A DNA stretch of 64,000 nt from positions 1 through 64,000 of the forward strand of contig MU008182.1 of the NCBI GenBank assembly GCA_010909165.1. The letters are read 5' to 3'. This document shows positions 22,936 through 33,277 of this stretch, one piece after another. Below the pieces are notes generated by a model. It made no database searches and had not been told where the DNA came from. It saw only the letters and a list, made by a program, of their open reading frames with translations. Made by a program: the position numbers and the translations under genes. The number at the start of each line of letters is the position of its first letter. Position 1 is the stretch's first letter. Source of the DNA: Anthoceros angustus. Taxonomy: Eukaryota; Streptophyta; Anthocerotopsida; Anthocerotales; Anthocerotaceae.

Positions 22936-25513
22936 ATGGCCACAGTTTGGCCACAGGACCCGTTGTGGACCCCAAAAATCGGTTTGTATACAGAGATTTT
23001 ACGAGGAGCTCCCACAGACCTCACCTTAGAGAATCACCCGCCAGCATACAACGAAGCCTCCAAGTGCAGCAGCCTAAGGAGCCCAGCAATTCCACTTCCC
23101 AGAAAATCTGTGGGTGGGGACGGATTTTCCAGCGATGGTCGTCGCCAGGAGCAGGAGCACTTGTGGCAACAATTTTTTCTGGAACCTACCATGTGGTGGG
23201 ACAACAGAGGAGATAAGAGGAGCTCCCGTTCGCCTGACTTCCGGCATAAGGGGTCCGGGCAGGTCCTGTGGTTGAACAGCGTCCTCAAGCCAGCTTGGGT
23301 TGATGAGCAGCTCGTTTCTTTGGATATGCAGATGGGTCATGGTGCCTCTCCTTCCGGCTCTGGGGACAGGTCTGAAGCTGGAAGGCGTACAGGATCGGAA
23401 ATGGGCGACGTAACAGCTGTAACCGTGAGCACGTTATGTCAGCAGGGGAAGCTTAGTGAGGCCGTTGGAGCCCTGGAATCTTTGGCACAGGCAGACGCTG
23501 CCATTTCTCAGTCTCTGTTTTACACTGTGCTAAAACTGTGTTCAGCTAAGAAGGATTTGGTTGTGGGGCGACGAATTCATGATCTCACTGCCAAACTTGG
23601 GTACGAGTCGGATGCATACTTGGGGAACCATATTTTGCGCATGTATGCATGCGGAGGCAGGCTAGAGGACGCCATGGATGTGTTCACCAGGGTGAGCGAA
23701 CCAAATGTCTTCATGTGGTTTTCCATAATCTCCGCGTACGCTAAACATGGGAAGCCTGAAAAGGCCATACAACTGTATCATGACATGCGTAGGTCAGGAG
23801 TGAAGGCGAATGGTCACGTTTTTGTAGCTGCCCTTCAGGCTTGCGCATTTGCAGCGGACTTAGAATCTGGCAGAAAAGTGCACTCCGATGTGCTTCAGAG
23901 TGGCATTCCTCCCAACTTGTTTGTTGCCACCTGCCTGGTGGACATGTATGCAAAATGTGGTGAACTGAAAGCTGCACGCCAGGTTTTTGACAACATGGCC
24001 ACGAAGGATGTGGTGACATGGAATGCCTGATTGCTGGGTATGCACAGCAAGGGCTCAGCCAGGAGGCGCTTGTTGTGTATGGACAAATGGAGCAGGAGGG
24101 CCATTTTGGCTGACCATGTTACTTTTGCTTGCCTTCTGAAGGCCTGTGCAAGCACTGGTGCCTTACAGAAGGGCAGGCAGCTGCACTTACAGATTGTGGA
24201 AAGAGGACTGCTGGATGACGTACTGGTGGGCACCTGCCTGGTGGACATGTATGCAAAATGTGGTGAACTGGAAGATGCACGCCAGGTTTTTGACAGCATG
24301 AAAAGGATGTGGTGACATGGAATGCCCTGATTGCTGGGTATGCAGCAAGGACTCGGCCAGAGGCGCTTGTTCTGTATGGACAAATGGAGCAGGAGGGCCT
24401 GATTTTGGCTAATCACGTTACTTTTGTTTGCCTTCTGAAGGCCTGTGCAAGCACTGGTGCCTTACAGAAGGGCAAGCAGCTGCACTCACACGTTGAGGAA
24501 AGAGGACTGCTGGATAATGTGTGTTGGGCACCTGCCTGGTGGACATGTATGCAAAATGTGGTGAACTGGAAGATGCACGCCAGGTTTTTGAGAGCTTGGC
24601 CACAAAGGATGTGGTGACTTGGAATGCCCTGATATCTGGGTACGGTACTTGTGGAGATGGTCACATGGCTCTAGCTTGTTTTGAGGAGATGTTAGTTGCT
24701 GGTATTCAACCTGATGATGCTACTTTTATTTGCCTTTTAGCGGCATGCAGTCATGAGGGACTGGTGCATGAGGGTCGCCAGCACTTTGCTTCCATGGCTG
24801 AACAGCATGGCATCAAACCTACTATTGAGCATTACGGTTGTATGATTGACCTTCTTGGGCGGGCAGGCCGTTTAGATGAGGCAGAGAAGATGCTATTATC
24901 ATGTGAGGGCCAAAGTACTGTTGTGGGCTTGACGTCTTTGTTGAACGCCTGCAAAAGTCACGGGGATATTGAAAGGGCGACGCGGTGTTTTGAGAGTCTC
25001 GTTAAACTGGAGCCTCAGAGTGCATCCGCATATGTGCTCATGGCCAATGCCTATGCAGATGTAGGGAGGTGGACGGATGCAGACAGGATTGAAACACAGA
25101 GAATAGTTGCAGGAGCTAACAAGAAACCTGCAGTGGCGACCATTGAGGTGAATAAGCAGGTACATTTGTGGTGGGAGAAAGGAGATATTGCGCTAAGGTA
25201 GAGCACGAATGCACGTCTGAAGCAGGAAGGAGGCCACGTACCTCACACAAAGTTGGTGTTGAAGCCACTGTCTGAGAAGGAAAAGGAAGATGTGCTTTGC
25301 GGGCATGCTGAGAAGCTAGCTCTGGCGTTTGGTCTTTTGAATACTCCGAGTGGAACACCTCTGGTGATAACGAAGAATCTACGCATGTGCAGTGACTGCC
25401 ACAGCTCCACGGAGATCATGTCAAGGCTTGAACAAAGAAACATTGTTGTAAGGGATGGGTACCGTGTGCATCGATTCGCAGCTGGTTGTTGCAGCTGTGA
25501 GGGTCGACCGTGA
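22936..25513 (+). pseudogene. PPR protein, PLS class, DYW:KP type editing factor, frameshifted
   Basis: An intronless PPR gene with PLS-type motifs from about residue 155, followed by E, E+ and DYW-like domains. Such proteins bind organelle RNA through paired motif residues and edit single bases. The post-E box is KKPAVATIEV instead of the usual PG-containing box, the deaminase HxE is in HAEKLALAFGLLNTPSGTP, the zinc site is MCSDCHSS, and the protein ends CCSCEGRP with no DYW tripeptide. The KPAxAxIE and GRP signature is that of the DYW:KP group proposed to catalyse U-to-C editing. Lesions: a 1-nt deletion near 24025, 2 nt near 24103, 4 nt near 24302, net 3 nt near 24345, 1 nt near 24521, and an in-frame TAG at 25199 where about ten linker residues are also missing. 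It is probably a recent pseudogene; assembly error is possible. The ATG at 22936 is the first in the long frame. I see no clear transit peptide. Confidence 0.8.
23812..24640 (+). repeat. Recently duplicated ~300-bp PPR triplets
   Basis: Within the PPR gene one P-L-S triplet is repeated with a period of about 301 bp. The stretch TTGCCTTCTGAAGGCCTGTG is identical at about 24129 and 24429, and GACATGTATGCAAAATGTGG occurs three times (about 23941, 24242, 24541). The last two copies look more than 90 percent alike over about 300 bp; the first copy is more diverged. All the frameshifts of the gene lie inside this region. Confidence 0.85.
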
Positions 25514-26166
25514 AAATGAGAAGAGCTAGCTGGTGCTCAATTGTGTACGCCAGGGAGTATTTGCTTTTTCTTGTTGGTGAACTCCATTCCCTTTGAAACC
25601 AAGACATAGACATACCCTCCCTGTCGAAAGTGAGACATATGTACATGCATCGCTAACGTTGATTTTCCTCTGATCCTGACAGTGATCATCAGAATCGAAT
25701 GAATCTTCTGTCGTACGTAAGTACTATGAAGAAAGACGATTGCAAGTGGGAACTGAGCCATTATCATGTTGATACCCGGGAGGGAGTATTTGAAGAAGCT
25801 AGGGAGTTTGTCTTGGCCCATTACGGAACGTTTCTCTCCTTTCATTCAAGTGAAGGAAACGTTGTACAGCCAAGTTTTCTCGCGACAAATTGAGAAACCA
25901 GACCCCCGTATTGGATTTAATGTCATTCAGGTATTTAGAGGATTTGGTGGTATCCGCTGATGTGAGTGCGGTGAGAACAACCGGGCTTGCTCACCTCATT
26001 TGCTGGAAAATTTTCCGTTTCTCTGGCAAAAGGCAAACTGAATGCTAGTTATAACTTTTACCTTGAGCAGAATAGAGACACAGTAATTATCCTCCACACT
26101 ATTATGAATCACGTGTCTGCCAATTACAGGCAAGGAATTTCAGACGATGCCAGTTCTCCGTCTGCC
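25514..26166. other. PPR 3' flank, nothing recognised
   Basis: No gene. It holds the presumed 3' untranslated region of the PPR gene and unannotatable sequence up to the short repeat that follows. Confidence 0.4.
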
Positions 26167-26400
26167 GGCAAAGGGATGCTACGAAAGAATGAACGGTGGC
26201 GTCACTGCGCAAAGGGATGCTACGAAAGAATGAATGGCGGCGTCACTGCGCAAGGAAGAATAATTGATGTTGTGAATCCTAGCCTAGGCTGCTCCTTTGA
26301 CTCTGTACCTTGCCACCCCGTCTCCCCTTAAGTTTGCTTCCTAGTTCTATTCTAGAATCGTCCATATGTCCAATTTCGCTAACGCCTCCCAGACGGTAAG
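26167..26400. repeat. 41-bp direct repeat and downstream copy of the dispersed repeat
   Basis: CAAAGGGATGCTACGAAAGA followed by ATGAACGGTGGCGTCACTGCG is repeated twice at about 26169 and 26210. The second repeat leads into AATTGATGTTGTGAATCCTAG and CACCCCGTCTCCCCTTAAG, the downstream partner of the repeat at 21125 to 21420. Confidence 0.75.
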
Positions 26401-26755
26401 CCTTCTTTGGAGGCTCAATCGCTCCAGGGAAGAGAGGTTAAAAAACGCTCTCCAGGCGCAGCGACGAGTGCGACTGCTCGTCTCCTTCCCACCACCCAAC
26501 AGCCACTGTATCCACAGGTGAGAACAGAGATCAGAACTGCACTGCTGTGTCCTGCTTCACACAACCATAACTGAACTATACAGGGAGAAACCGGTCAGGT
26601 GTAAGGGCAATCAAAGATATGTTACCTTCTTGGCGCAGGTGCCAGTAGAACAACCTTTATCCGTCACTCTACAAACCAAACTCAACATGGACCAATTCCT
26701 GCCTGCACGAGTATTGCTGAAACATCTATTGGAGGTGCCCCAGTTGAAAGCTGTA
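26401..26755. other. ALKBH10-like 3' flank
   Basis: Presumed 3' untranslated and intergenic DNA of the minus-strand gene that ends at 26756. No other feature was seen. Confidence 0.4.
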
Positions 26756-29700
26756 TCAATTGGCCTGGGATTGGGAGCCGACCAGCACAAGAGGAGCTCT
26801 GTTGGCGGAAACGGACTTGGGGCGACCAGAGCGACCAGCATGTTCCTCTTTACCTGCTCGAGTCCCGTTGGATTCCGACTTTACAGTCGTCTCTCCTCCT
26901 GGCGCCTCTCTGCCGCCACCTGGCTTACTACCGGATGCTCCATCATGGGTCGGTGAGATCAGTACCTCTGGACTCTGAGGAGTACTAGGACCTGACCCTG
27001 TCGACTTCGCTGGTTTGCCTGATGAAGATGGTGGAGGGGAGGGTGAAGAAGGCGGTGGTCCATCTAAGGAAGGAAAGGACGCAGGTGACGAAGCTGTCTT
27101 CTGCAGGGTGGGTATGGGCGCTACAGTAAGTCCTTGCCTACGTTGGTTGGCTGCTGGAACAGGCCGCCCAGGGCCGCTTGGTGAGCCACTAGATGGGAAA
27201 AAAACACCTGTCCCGGCACTAGGGGGCCTTGCGGGCCTGCTCGCTGTCGACCAGGCCGCTGGGGACAACACTTGTAGACCAGAGAAACCACTAGTGTGAG
27301 GAGATGTACTTGAAAACAAAGGTTGGATACCAGCAGATGCTTGAGGTACTGCACCTGCTGGCCTGATGGGCGGCACCGGTAACACACCTGATGTAGGAGC
27401 GAAGATATGGGCTTTGAATGGGGTCAATCCCCCACGGTTGGGAGACCCACTGCTGGGTCCAGGACTGCTGCTTATCCCTTGCCTGCTCGGAGACGTCCAT
27501 GAGGACGAGGGAGAAGATCCTAGCGACTGGTTGGCTTTGGAACTCTTGTTGACAAGCTTCCTCCCAAAAGTAATCGAGATCCTTCGACCTGACAGTGTCG
27601 GGATAGCAGACCTCGCCACATCCACACTGTTTCCTTGTAAAACCACAACAGAACTGCATGGAAGACACCCCGGCGGTCGTGCCATGCTTAGATAACGGAC
27701 TAGTCAGCCACTAGCCTCAAGAGAGCCTTCAGTTCCAACCGTCAACGGGCCTCACACCACAGCATGAAGTCATGCAGATCAGTTAACAGGAGCGGCTCAA
27801 AGAATAAATACCCAGGTGGGACAGAGAGTTTGAAAGGTCCGTTGAATTCTCCAGGGCGGTCCATTTTAAGGAAGCGCCCAAACACCATGGTGCACTCGGT
27901 CGAAATTGATAGGGCGCAAAAAGGCCTATCCCAGTTGTGATGGTCTCCGTTCGGCCGTATGTACTCTCCCTGAAAATGGCAGCAATACAAGGTATTAAAC
28001 TCACAGTAGAAGCAGAGCCAGGACAAAGAGACTTAGCAGAAGCTATTGAATGGCTTCCTTGTCTGCCTCATGCACTGGAAGATAGGGTACCTCTTCAGAC
28101 ACGTTGATGCTACAAAAGTCAGGCCTTTTGCTAGCGGGTATTATGTGCCAGCGCACGAGTCGTTCAACTACTGCTAGGAAAAATCCAGAGACTGATTCTC
28201 CTGCCTCATCTGCGCAGTAAGTACACCTGCTGTTAACTGATGCAAATGATGTCCCTCCCTCGTCTTTGCAGCTTGGACTTTTAGGATTCACACCAAGAGT
28301 GGAGTGAAAACTCGATAAATCACGTCTGCTCATGTCAAAATAGTATGAAGCAAGTTGCTCTGTGCAAAAAGACAAAAAGACTGATACAGTTGAGCTGAAC
28401 AAAAAGCAGTTTGCAGGCTCAACACAGTGCAACACAGCCAGCCTGGTGGAAATTTAAACGTGACCCCAGCTGTGAGGGAACAACTGGGAAGGGAAAATAA
28501 AGGGAAGGATAATGTGCAGACGTGACATCTTCTACTCCATCAAAGATGTAGCTACCTACACAGACTAAAAACAGACTGGTCCTGAGTAGTTCCCTGATAT
28601 TGTGACAGGCAGTTGGAAGCAAAAACATGAAGAAGCAGGAGCAAGAGTCACCTTTGACGAGAGAAGGTGATAGCTTGTCATCTTCATTCATATTGTCGGA
28701 TCTAGGAAGACCGAAGTGCAGTATTTCTCGCCCTTTATCCTTTTGCCATCGCCTTGAGCCATGTCCTCGCCCTGCATCCATACAGCAAAGGAATACCAGT
28801 TGTTTGTGCTTGCAGGCTGTGGATAAAATGCGCTCTGCATAAGGTGAAAGCCCATGGGCATAGCATTGTCTGTACTGAGGAACTTGCCAGATTCACCTCT
28901 TTTGCCTGCAGATAAAAGATCATTTACAACAGAAAGGAGTCGCGAAGTCTCCGAGTCATCAAACACGTTTTCGAAAAGCTCAAGGCCTTCCACCACGTTT
29001 ATCTGAGCGTTAGGTTAAAATCGTGTGAGAACAATACGTAGGCGTGGATGCAGAAAGCAAGGAAGAAGGTGCTCATTACAGAAAGACATACAGGTTTTCC
29101 TTCGATTATCTCAATACAGCTGTAGTTCTTTGTGGCCTTGACCAGAGCATGCCGTCTCTCTTCTTCAGTGGTGGAGGAAAATTGAAACTCTGCACCTAGG
29201 AAATAACCTGGCGAATGCGAAAAAAAGGCAAGAGGAGGACACAGCATTGAGTGAAATGCTTGCAAGCTCCAGCATCGGGCATGAAGTCTGATAATAGTTT
29301 GCTTGCCTGAGGGGTTGCTGCTGGTGTGCTGAGTCGGCTCCAGTTGCTCATAAAAAGTGTGAGAGGCATCAAGTGACTTGGCTTTCAACAGCGGAGGAGT
29401 TGAGGGAAGTTGTGGGGTGTGTTTGTCGTGTGTTGGCACACTGTTTCGGCCTGGAGGATCCGGAGAGAGTTCTGGTACACAAGACGCACTACATACTGGT
29501 GAGTCCAGCGCAGCGGCAGCGGCTTTGCTGACGTAGTCAGCAGAAATGGGATATTGGCATAGAAGCAGAAAGCAGGCAGATCCCCTGGCCCCTCCCTAGT
29601 CTGTTGAGGGATGAGAGGTACCTTGAGGCGACGCCTGGTTGTTGTTGTGCAGATGCTCCTTGTTGGCTTGATGTAGGGCAGGCGGGGCAGTGGAATCGAC

Positions 29701-30543
29701 GGGCGCGGTAGCTGGGATTTGCTCTTCCTCCGCCGTGTCCTGCGCTGATGCTGATGGAGATGGAGATCCTTTCTTGTAGAGATCCGGCTCCGGCTCCGGC
29801 TGTGGCTGTGGCTGTGGCTGTGGCTGTGGCTCTACCTGCACCTGTGGCTGTACGTCTAGCTCCTCCACCTGTTGCCGTTGGACGGCGATGATGTGGTCCC
29901 CTCGGTGAGGAGCAGGAGTAGGTGGTGATTTGGCGGATGCAGGCGCGGGCTGAGGGGCGGGGTCGAGGGAATCCGGATCGGAGGAGGCCTGGGGAAGCGG
30001 ATCTGTGTGCGGTGGCTGGGGAATGGCAATGGCGGGCTGGGGATCGTCCGGTTGGACGAGGCCAGCGGGATGGAGGTACAGGGGCACGGGAAGGGGCAGC
30101 TTGGCGGGGTGGTGATCGCTGGCGGGTACGAGGGGCGCGGCCGGGTTGGTGCCCTGTTGCTGTTGCTGTTGCTGCAGCTGCTGCTGCTGCTGCCTGCGCC
30201 ACAGAACCTGCTGAAGGGCCATGACAACCTCGGCCACAGAATAATACTGCTGCATGTGGAGCACCACAGTCCAGTTGTAGCGGCGCTGCTGAATGCAGGT
30301 GAAGGCGAAGTCGTATTCGCCGGGCTGCCCTACGAGCTGCAGATGAGTGCACAGGGCGTCGATGATGGCGTTGGCAGCGGCGAATTCCCCTCGCAGCCAG
30401 AGGATGAAGGCGTCCCGCTCGTCCGGCATCCAGTGGCGCTCCAACGGCGTGTGCATGGCAGCAGGTGCAGGCGGTTGCGCGTGCTTGGCGTCCGTGGTGG
30501 CCATCTCCGGCAAATTGGCAGCATCCAAGCCGGGAGCCCGCAA
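26756..30543 (-). CDS. ALKBH9/ALKBH10-type RNA demethylase homologue with altered iron ligands
   Basis: Plant ALKBH10-type protein with about eight exons: 30543 (or Met at 30501) to 29622, then near 29525-29290 (a GC donor is likely), 29195-29094, 29002-28905, 28768-28650, 28218-28093, 27971-27819, and 27653-26756. Exon 1 has the family's amino-terminal module (WLRGEFAAANAIIDALC, CIQQRRYNWTVVLHMQQYYS) and a Gln/Pro tail. Middle exons give VVEGLELFENVFDD, GREILHFGLP and VVERLVRW. The 2-oxoglutarate/Fe(II) core reads IRPNGDHHNWDRPFC, then VLQGNSVDVARSAIP and GRRISITF. Relatives remove N6-methyl from mRNA adenosine using an HxD motif and a distal His. Here HxD is NGD and the distal His is Ser, while the 2-oxoglutarate Arg is kept, so activity is doubtful. 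A Ser/Pro-rich tail of about 270 residues follows. Exon edges in the middle are approximate. Confidence 0.85.
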
Positions 30544-31232
30544 TCAGCCTGTAGATGTGGCGAGGCAGAGGCAATCTTATCCTAGTGCGGGCAGGCGGCA
30601 TTGGATGGACGTAGGGTGCGGTGGCGGAACCAACCTGGATGCGCGCTGAGGAAGGGGCAGGTGGAGCACAGGGTCATCTGCACAGCACAGAACAGCACAG
30701 CACAGCACAGCACAGGGGAGCGGCAGGGAGCCTCATTACGCAAGGAAGCGCAAATGCAGGAGCTTGGGGTGCGGGGAGAGCCAGGCGTTACCTCTTTGCC
30801 TCTGCCTAGCTAGCTGCCCGGTGCAGCAGGTGCAGATCTGGCGATCTAGCGCTCGGGCAGCAGCAGCAGCAGCGGTGTGCGGATCGGACTTGCTTGCTCG
30901 CTCGCTCGCAGCCCTGCTGCTGCTGTTGTGCTTGCTTGCTTGCCGAAGCGCTATGCGCTGCAAGGAGCTGAGAGGAAGGAAGAGGAAGGGACAGAGAGGA
31001 GGAAGAAGAAGACGTCGGAAGAGGAGGAGAAGAAGAAGGCCAGGGAGGGGGAGGAGGAGAAGGGAGTGGGGAGGAGTAGGGTCCGTCCAGGTCCAGGTCC
31101 AGGTCGCAGGTCCCAAGTCCCAGGTCCCAGGTCCCAGGTCCCAGGTCCCAGGTCCCAGGTCCCAGGTCCGGCTCTTGCTCCGGCTGCGACTCCCACTCCC
31201 ACTCCCTCTTCCACCCCGGCCAGGGGACCTCA

Positions 31233-31263
<31 letters not shown>

Positions 31264-32983
31264 CTGCTGCTGCTGCTGCTCCTCATTCCATTCCGTCCTT
31301 GCACAAGGCAACAAAGGAGCGACTCAGAAGTCGGGTCCTGCCATGTGCCTTGGGGCGTCACTTGTCACTCACGCAGATGGGGTAAAAACCCGACCAGTTG
31401 CATTTATGAGCTGGCCACGCAGCCTTTTCTGCTCACCGTCCAGCGGCCCCTCAGTGAATAACGGTAAAAACGCATCCACTTGGACATACACTGGCCTTGT
31501 AGCCCCGGGAGAGGGCGGTCAAGTAGTAATCCTGGCCAGTGTAGGGCCAGCACATGTGTATGTATGTATGTATGTATGTATGTATGTATGTATGGAAGGA
31601 GCAGTCCCGGGTGGCGGGTGGCGGGTGCCGTTCCGTTGGGCCCCCCGTTCGCCTTTGCCGCACCGCCATTAATGCAGCGCATGTGTGGGCAGCCTGACAC
31701 CCTAGATCTGCCAGTTGCACCTAATAAATCGCAAGGTATCGCATCGAGCACTGAACACTGCAGCCTGGGCCTCCTGCGCTCCAGTCTCCGCTCTGCTTCC
31801 TGCTTGCGACCGTACAGTACATGACCTCCTCCAGCCGGTAATCAGCGGTCTCTCCAGGGGGCCCGGCTCGCCCGGCTCGCCCGGGCGCTCCTGGCTACCC
31901 TGCAGTCGGCAAACACGTGCGCACGAGCACCAGTCTCAGGCGGTCACCGGGGTGGACGGGCCAGGCAGCGGCAGAGGGCAGCGGCTCCGGGTCCGGCTCC
32001 GGCTGCCCCGTCCCGTCCCGTCCCGTCCCGTCCCGTTACGTCCGCACATGGCTCTCTGACACTAACCGGAACGCCGGTGGGGTCGCCACTAACCGCACTC
32101 CAAGATTCCCCTCTTGGCTTGCATCACCAGCGTTCAGGCCAAGAAAGAGGCAGCCTCCGCCTCAGCCTCAGGCCTCCATCAGCCTGAGCCTGAGCCTCAG
32201 CCTGAGCCTCATCAGCCTCACCAGCTTCGGCCTCTGCTGCCGCTTCACCACCTACACCCACCTTCCAGCCTTGCTGCTGCCCCTTCCTTCCCCTTTTGCC
32301 TTGCCTTGCCCTTGCCTTCCCGTCCCTCATTCTACTCCATACTTACCGCACAGCCAGCGTTACATGTATGTAAGTGCATACGTACATAAATACAGGCTGC
32401 TCAGTACAATACCATCATGCACGTACAAGCTCTCATACACGTGTACACACGTGGTTAGTTGTTGCCTCCGGCCAAGCTGGGGGGCCGGTCGGGGCTGGCA
32501 ACCAGCTTGGATTTTGCGTGGCAGAACGAGGGGGAGGGGCAGGACACGCCAGGCCAGGCCAGGCCAGGCCAGGCCAGGCCAGCCCAGGCCCCAGGGCCCC
32601 CACCCCCAGGCCCCCCAGGGCACAGCAGCTGCAGCTGCACAGCCTCCAAGGCACCATGGCCGGACTCGGACGGAGGGCCGAAGGCAGCCTGGCAACGCCC
32701 AACTTCAACCATTGCCTTGTTATCCACGTCAATGTCAACCCGCGCCACCAGGCGGCAAGTTAACAAACACTGCTCTCCAATGGCACCCTGCTGCCTGCTC
32801 TGCCTGCTGCCAAGGCAGAGCCAGAGCCAGAGCCAGAGCCAAAGCCATAGCAAACCCTAGGGCTACCTACCTGCCTGCCACTGCCAACCTCCCACCTACC
32901 TACCTACAACCTACCCACAACAGGCCCCGTCCGTCTCTGGATGCTCGCGGAAATGTACACATGGAAGAAGGAAGGGAGTTGGG
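30544..32983. repeat. Microsatellite-rich upstream region of the ALKBH10-like gene
   Basis: About 2.4 kb without a gene I can support but with many simple repeats: GCACA words at 30685-30715, a CCAGGTC heptamer array at 31085-31170, a GGCTCA hexamer array at 31234-31262 followed by CTG at 31264-31282, TGTA at 31555-31594, CCCGT at 32006-32037, CAGCCTGAGCCT words at 32150-32220, CCAGG at 32548-32583, and AGAGCC at 32816-32841. It includes the promoter and 5' leader of the minus-strand gene. Long open frames here are by-products of the repeats. Confidence 0.75.
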
Positions 32984-33277
32984 ATGTCGTTCAAAAGCTT
33001 AGTGGCACGCGGCGCCAGGCCGCTGCATTGTGCCCGCCACCTCCTCTCCCGGCGCCCAATCAGACCGCTTCAGTTGGCGCCACCAGCCTCATCACCGCTG
33101 CCTCACCGCGGGGCTCGGCTCGCCTGGGCCTGGCTGCGGGTCAGCTCGCCTCAGACATTCCTCACCTCTAGTAACATAACGGCTTCCGCACACCCCTCCC
33201 CACCAATCCCGCCTTCACAACTCCATGTCCTCCAAATCCGGCAAAGGAAACCTCAAAATTGCAGCTATGCCCGTTAG
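32984..33277 (+). other. Possible small mitochondrion-targeted open frame
   Basis: A 97-residue frame starting MSFKSLVARGARPLHCARH with six Arg and no acidic residue in its first 30 positions, like a mitochondrial presequence. A TAG-containing possible splice site (CCTCTAG near 33171) could end a first exon. It overlaps the last exon of PELOTA on the other strand. I recognise no mature domain, so it may be chance. Confidence 0.25.

Noticed and set aside
29537-30601. 354-residue minus frame overlapping ALKBH10-like exon 1
   Set aside because: It is another frame of the same strand; the frame with WLRGEFAAANAIIDALC is the real one.
30736-31672. Long Gly/Pro/Arg-rich frames on both strands around 31.1 kb
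   Set aside because: Produced by CCAGGTC, GGCTCA and CTG arrays; mirrored on both strands.
31917-33002. 361-residue + strand frame
   Set aside because: Runs through CCCGT, CCAGG and AGCCTC repeats; no domain; low complexity throughout.
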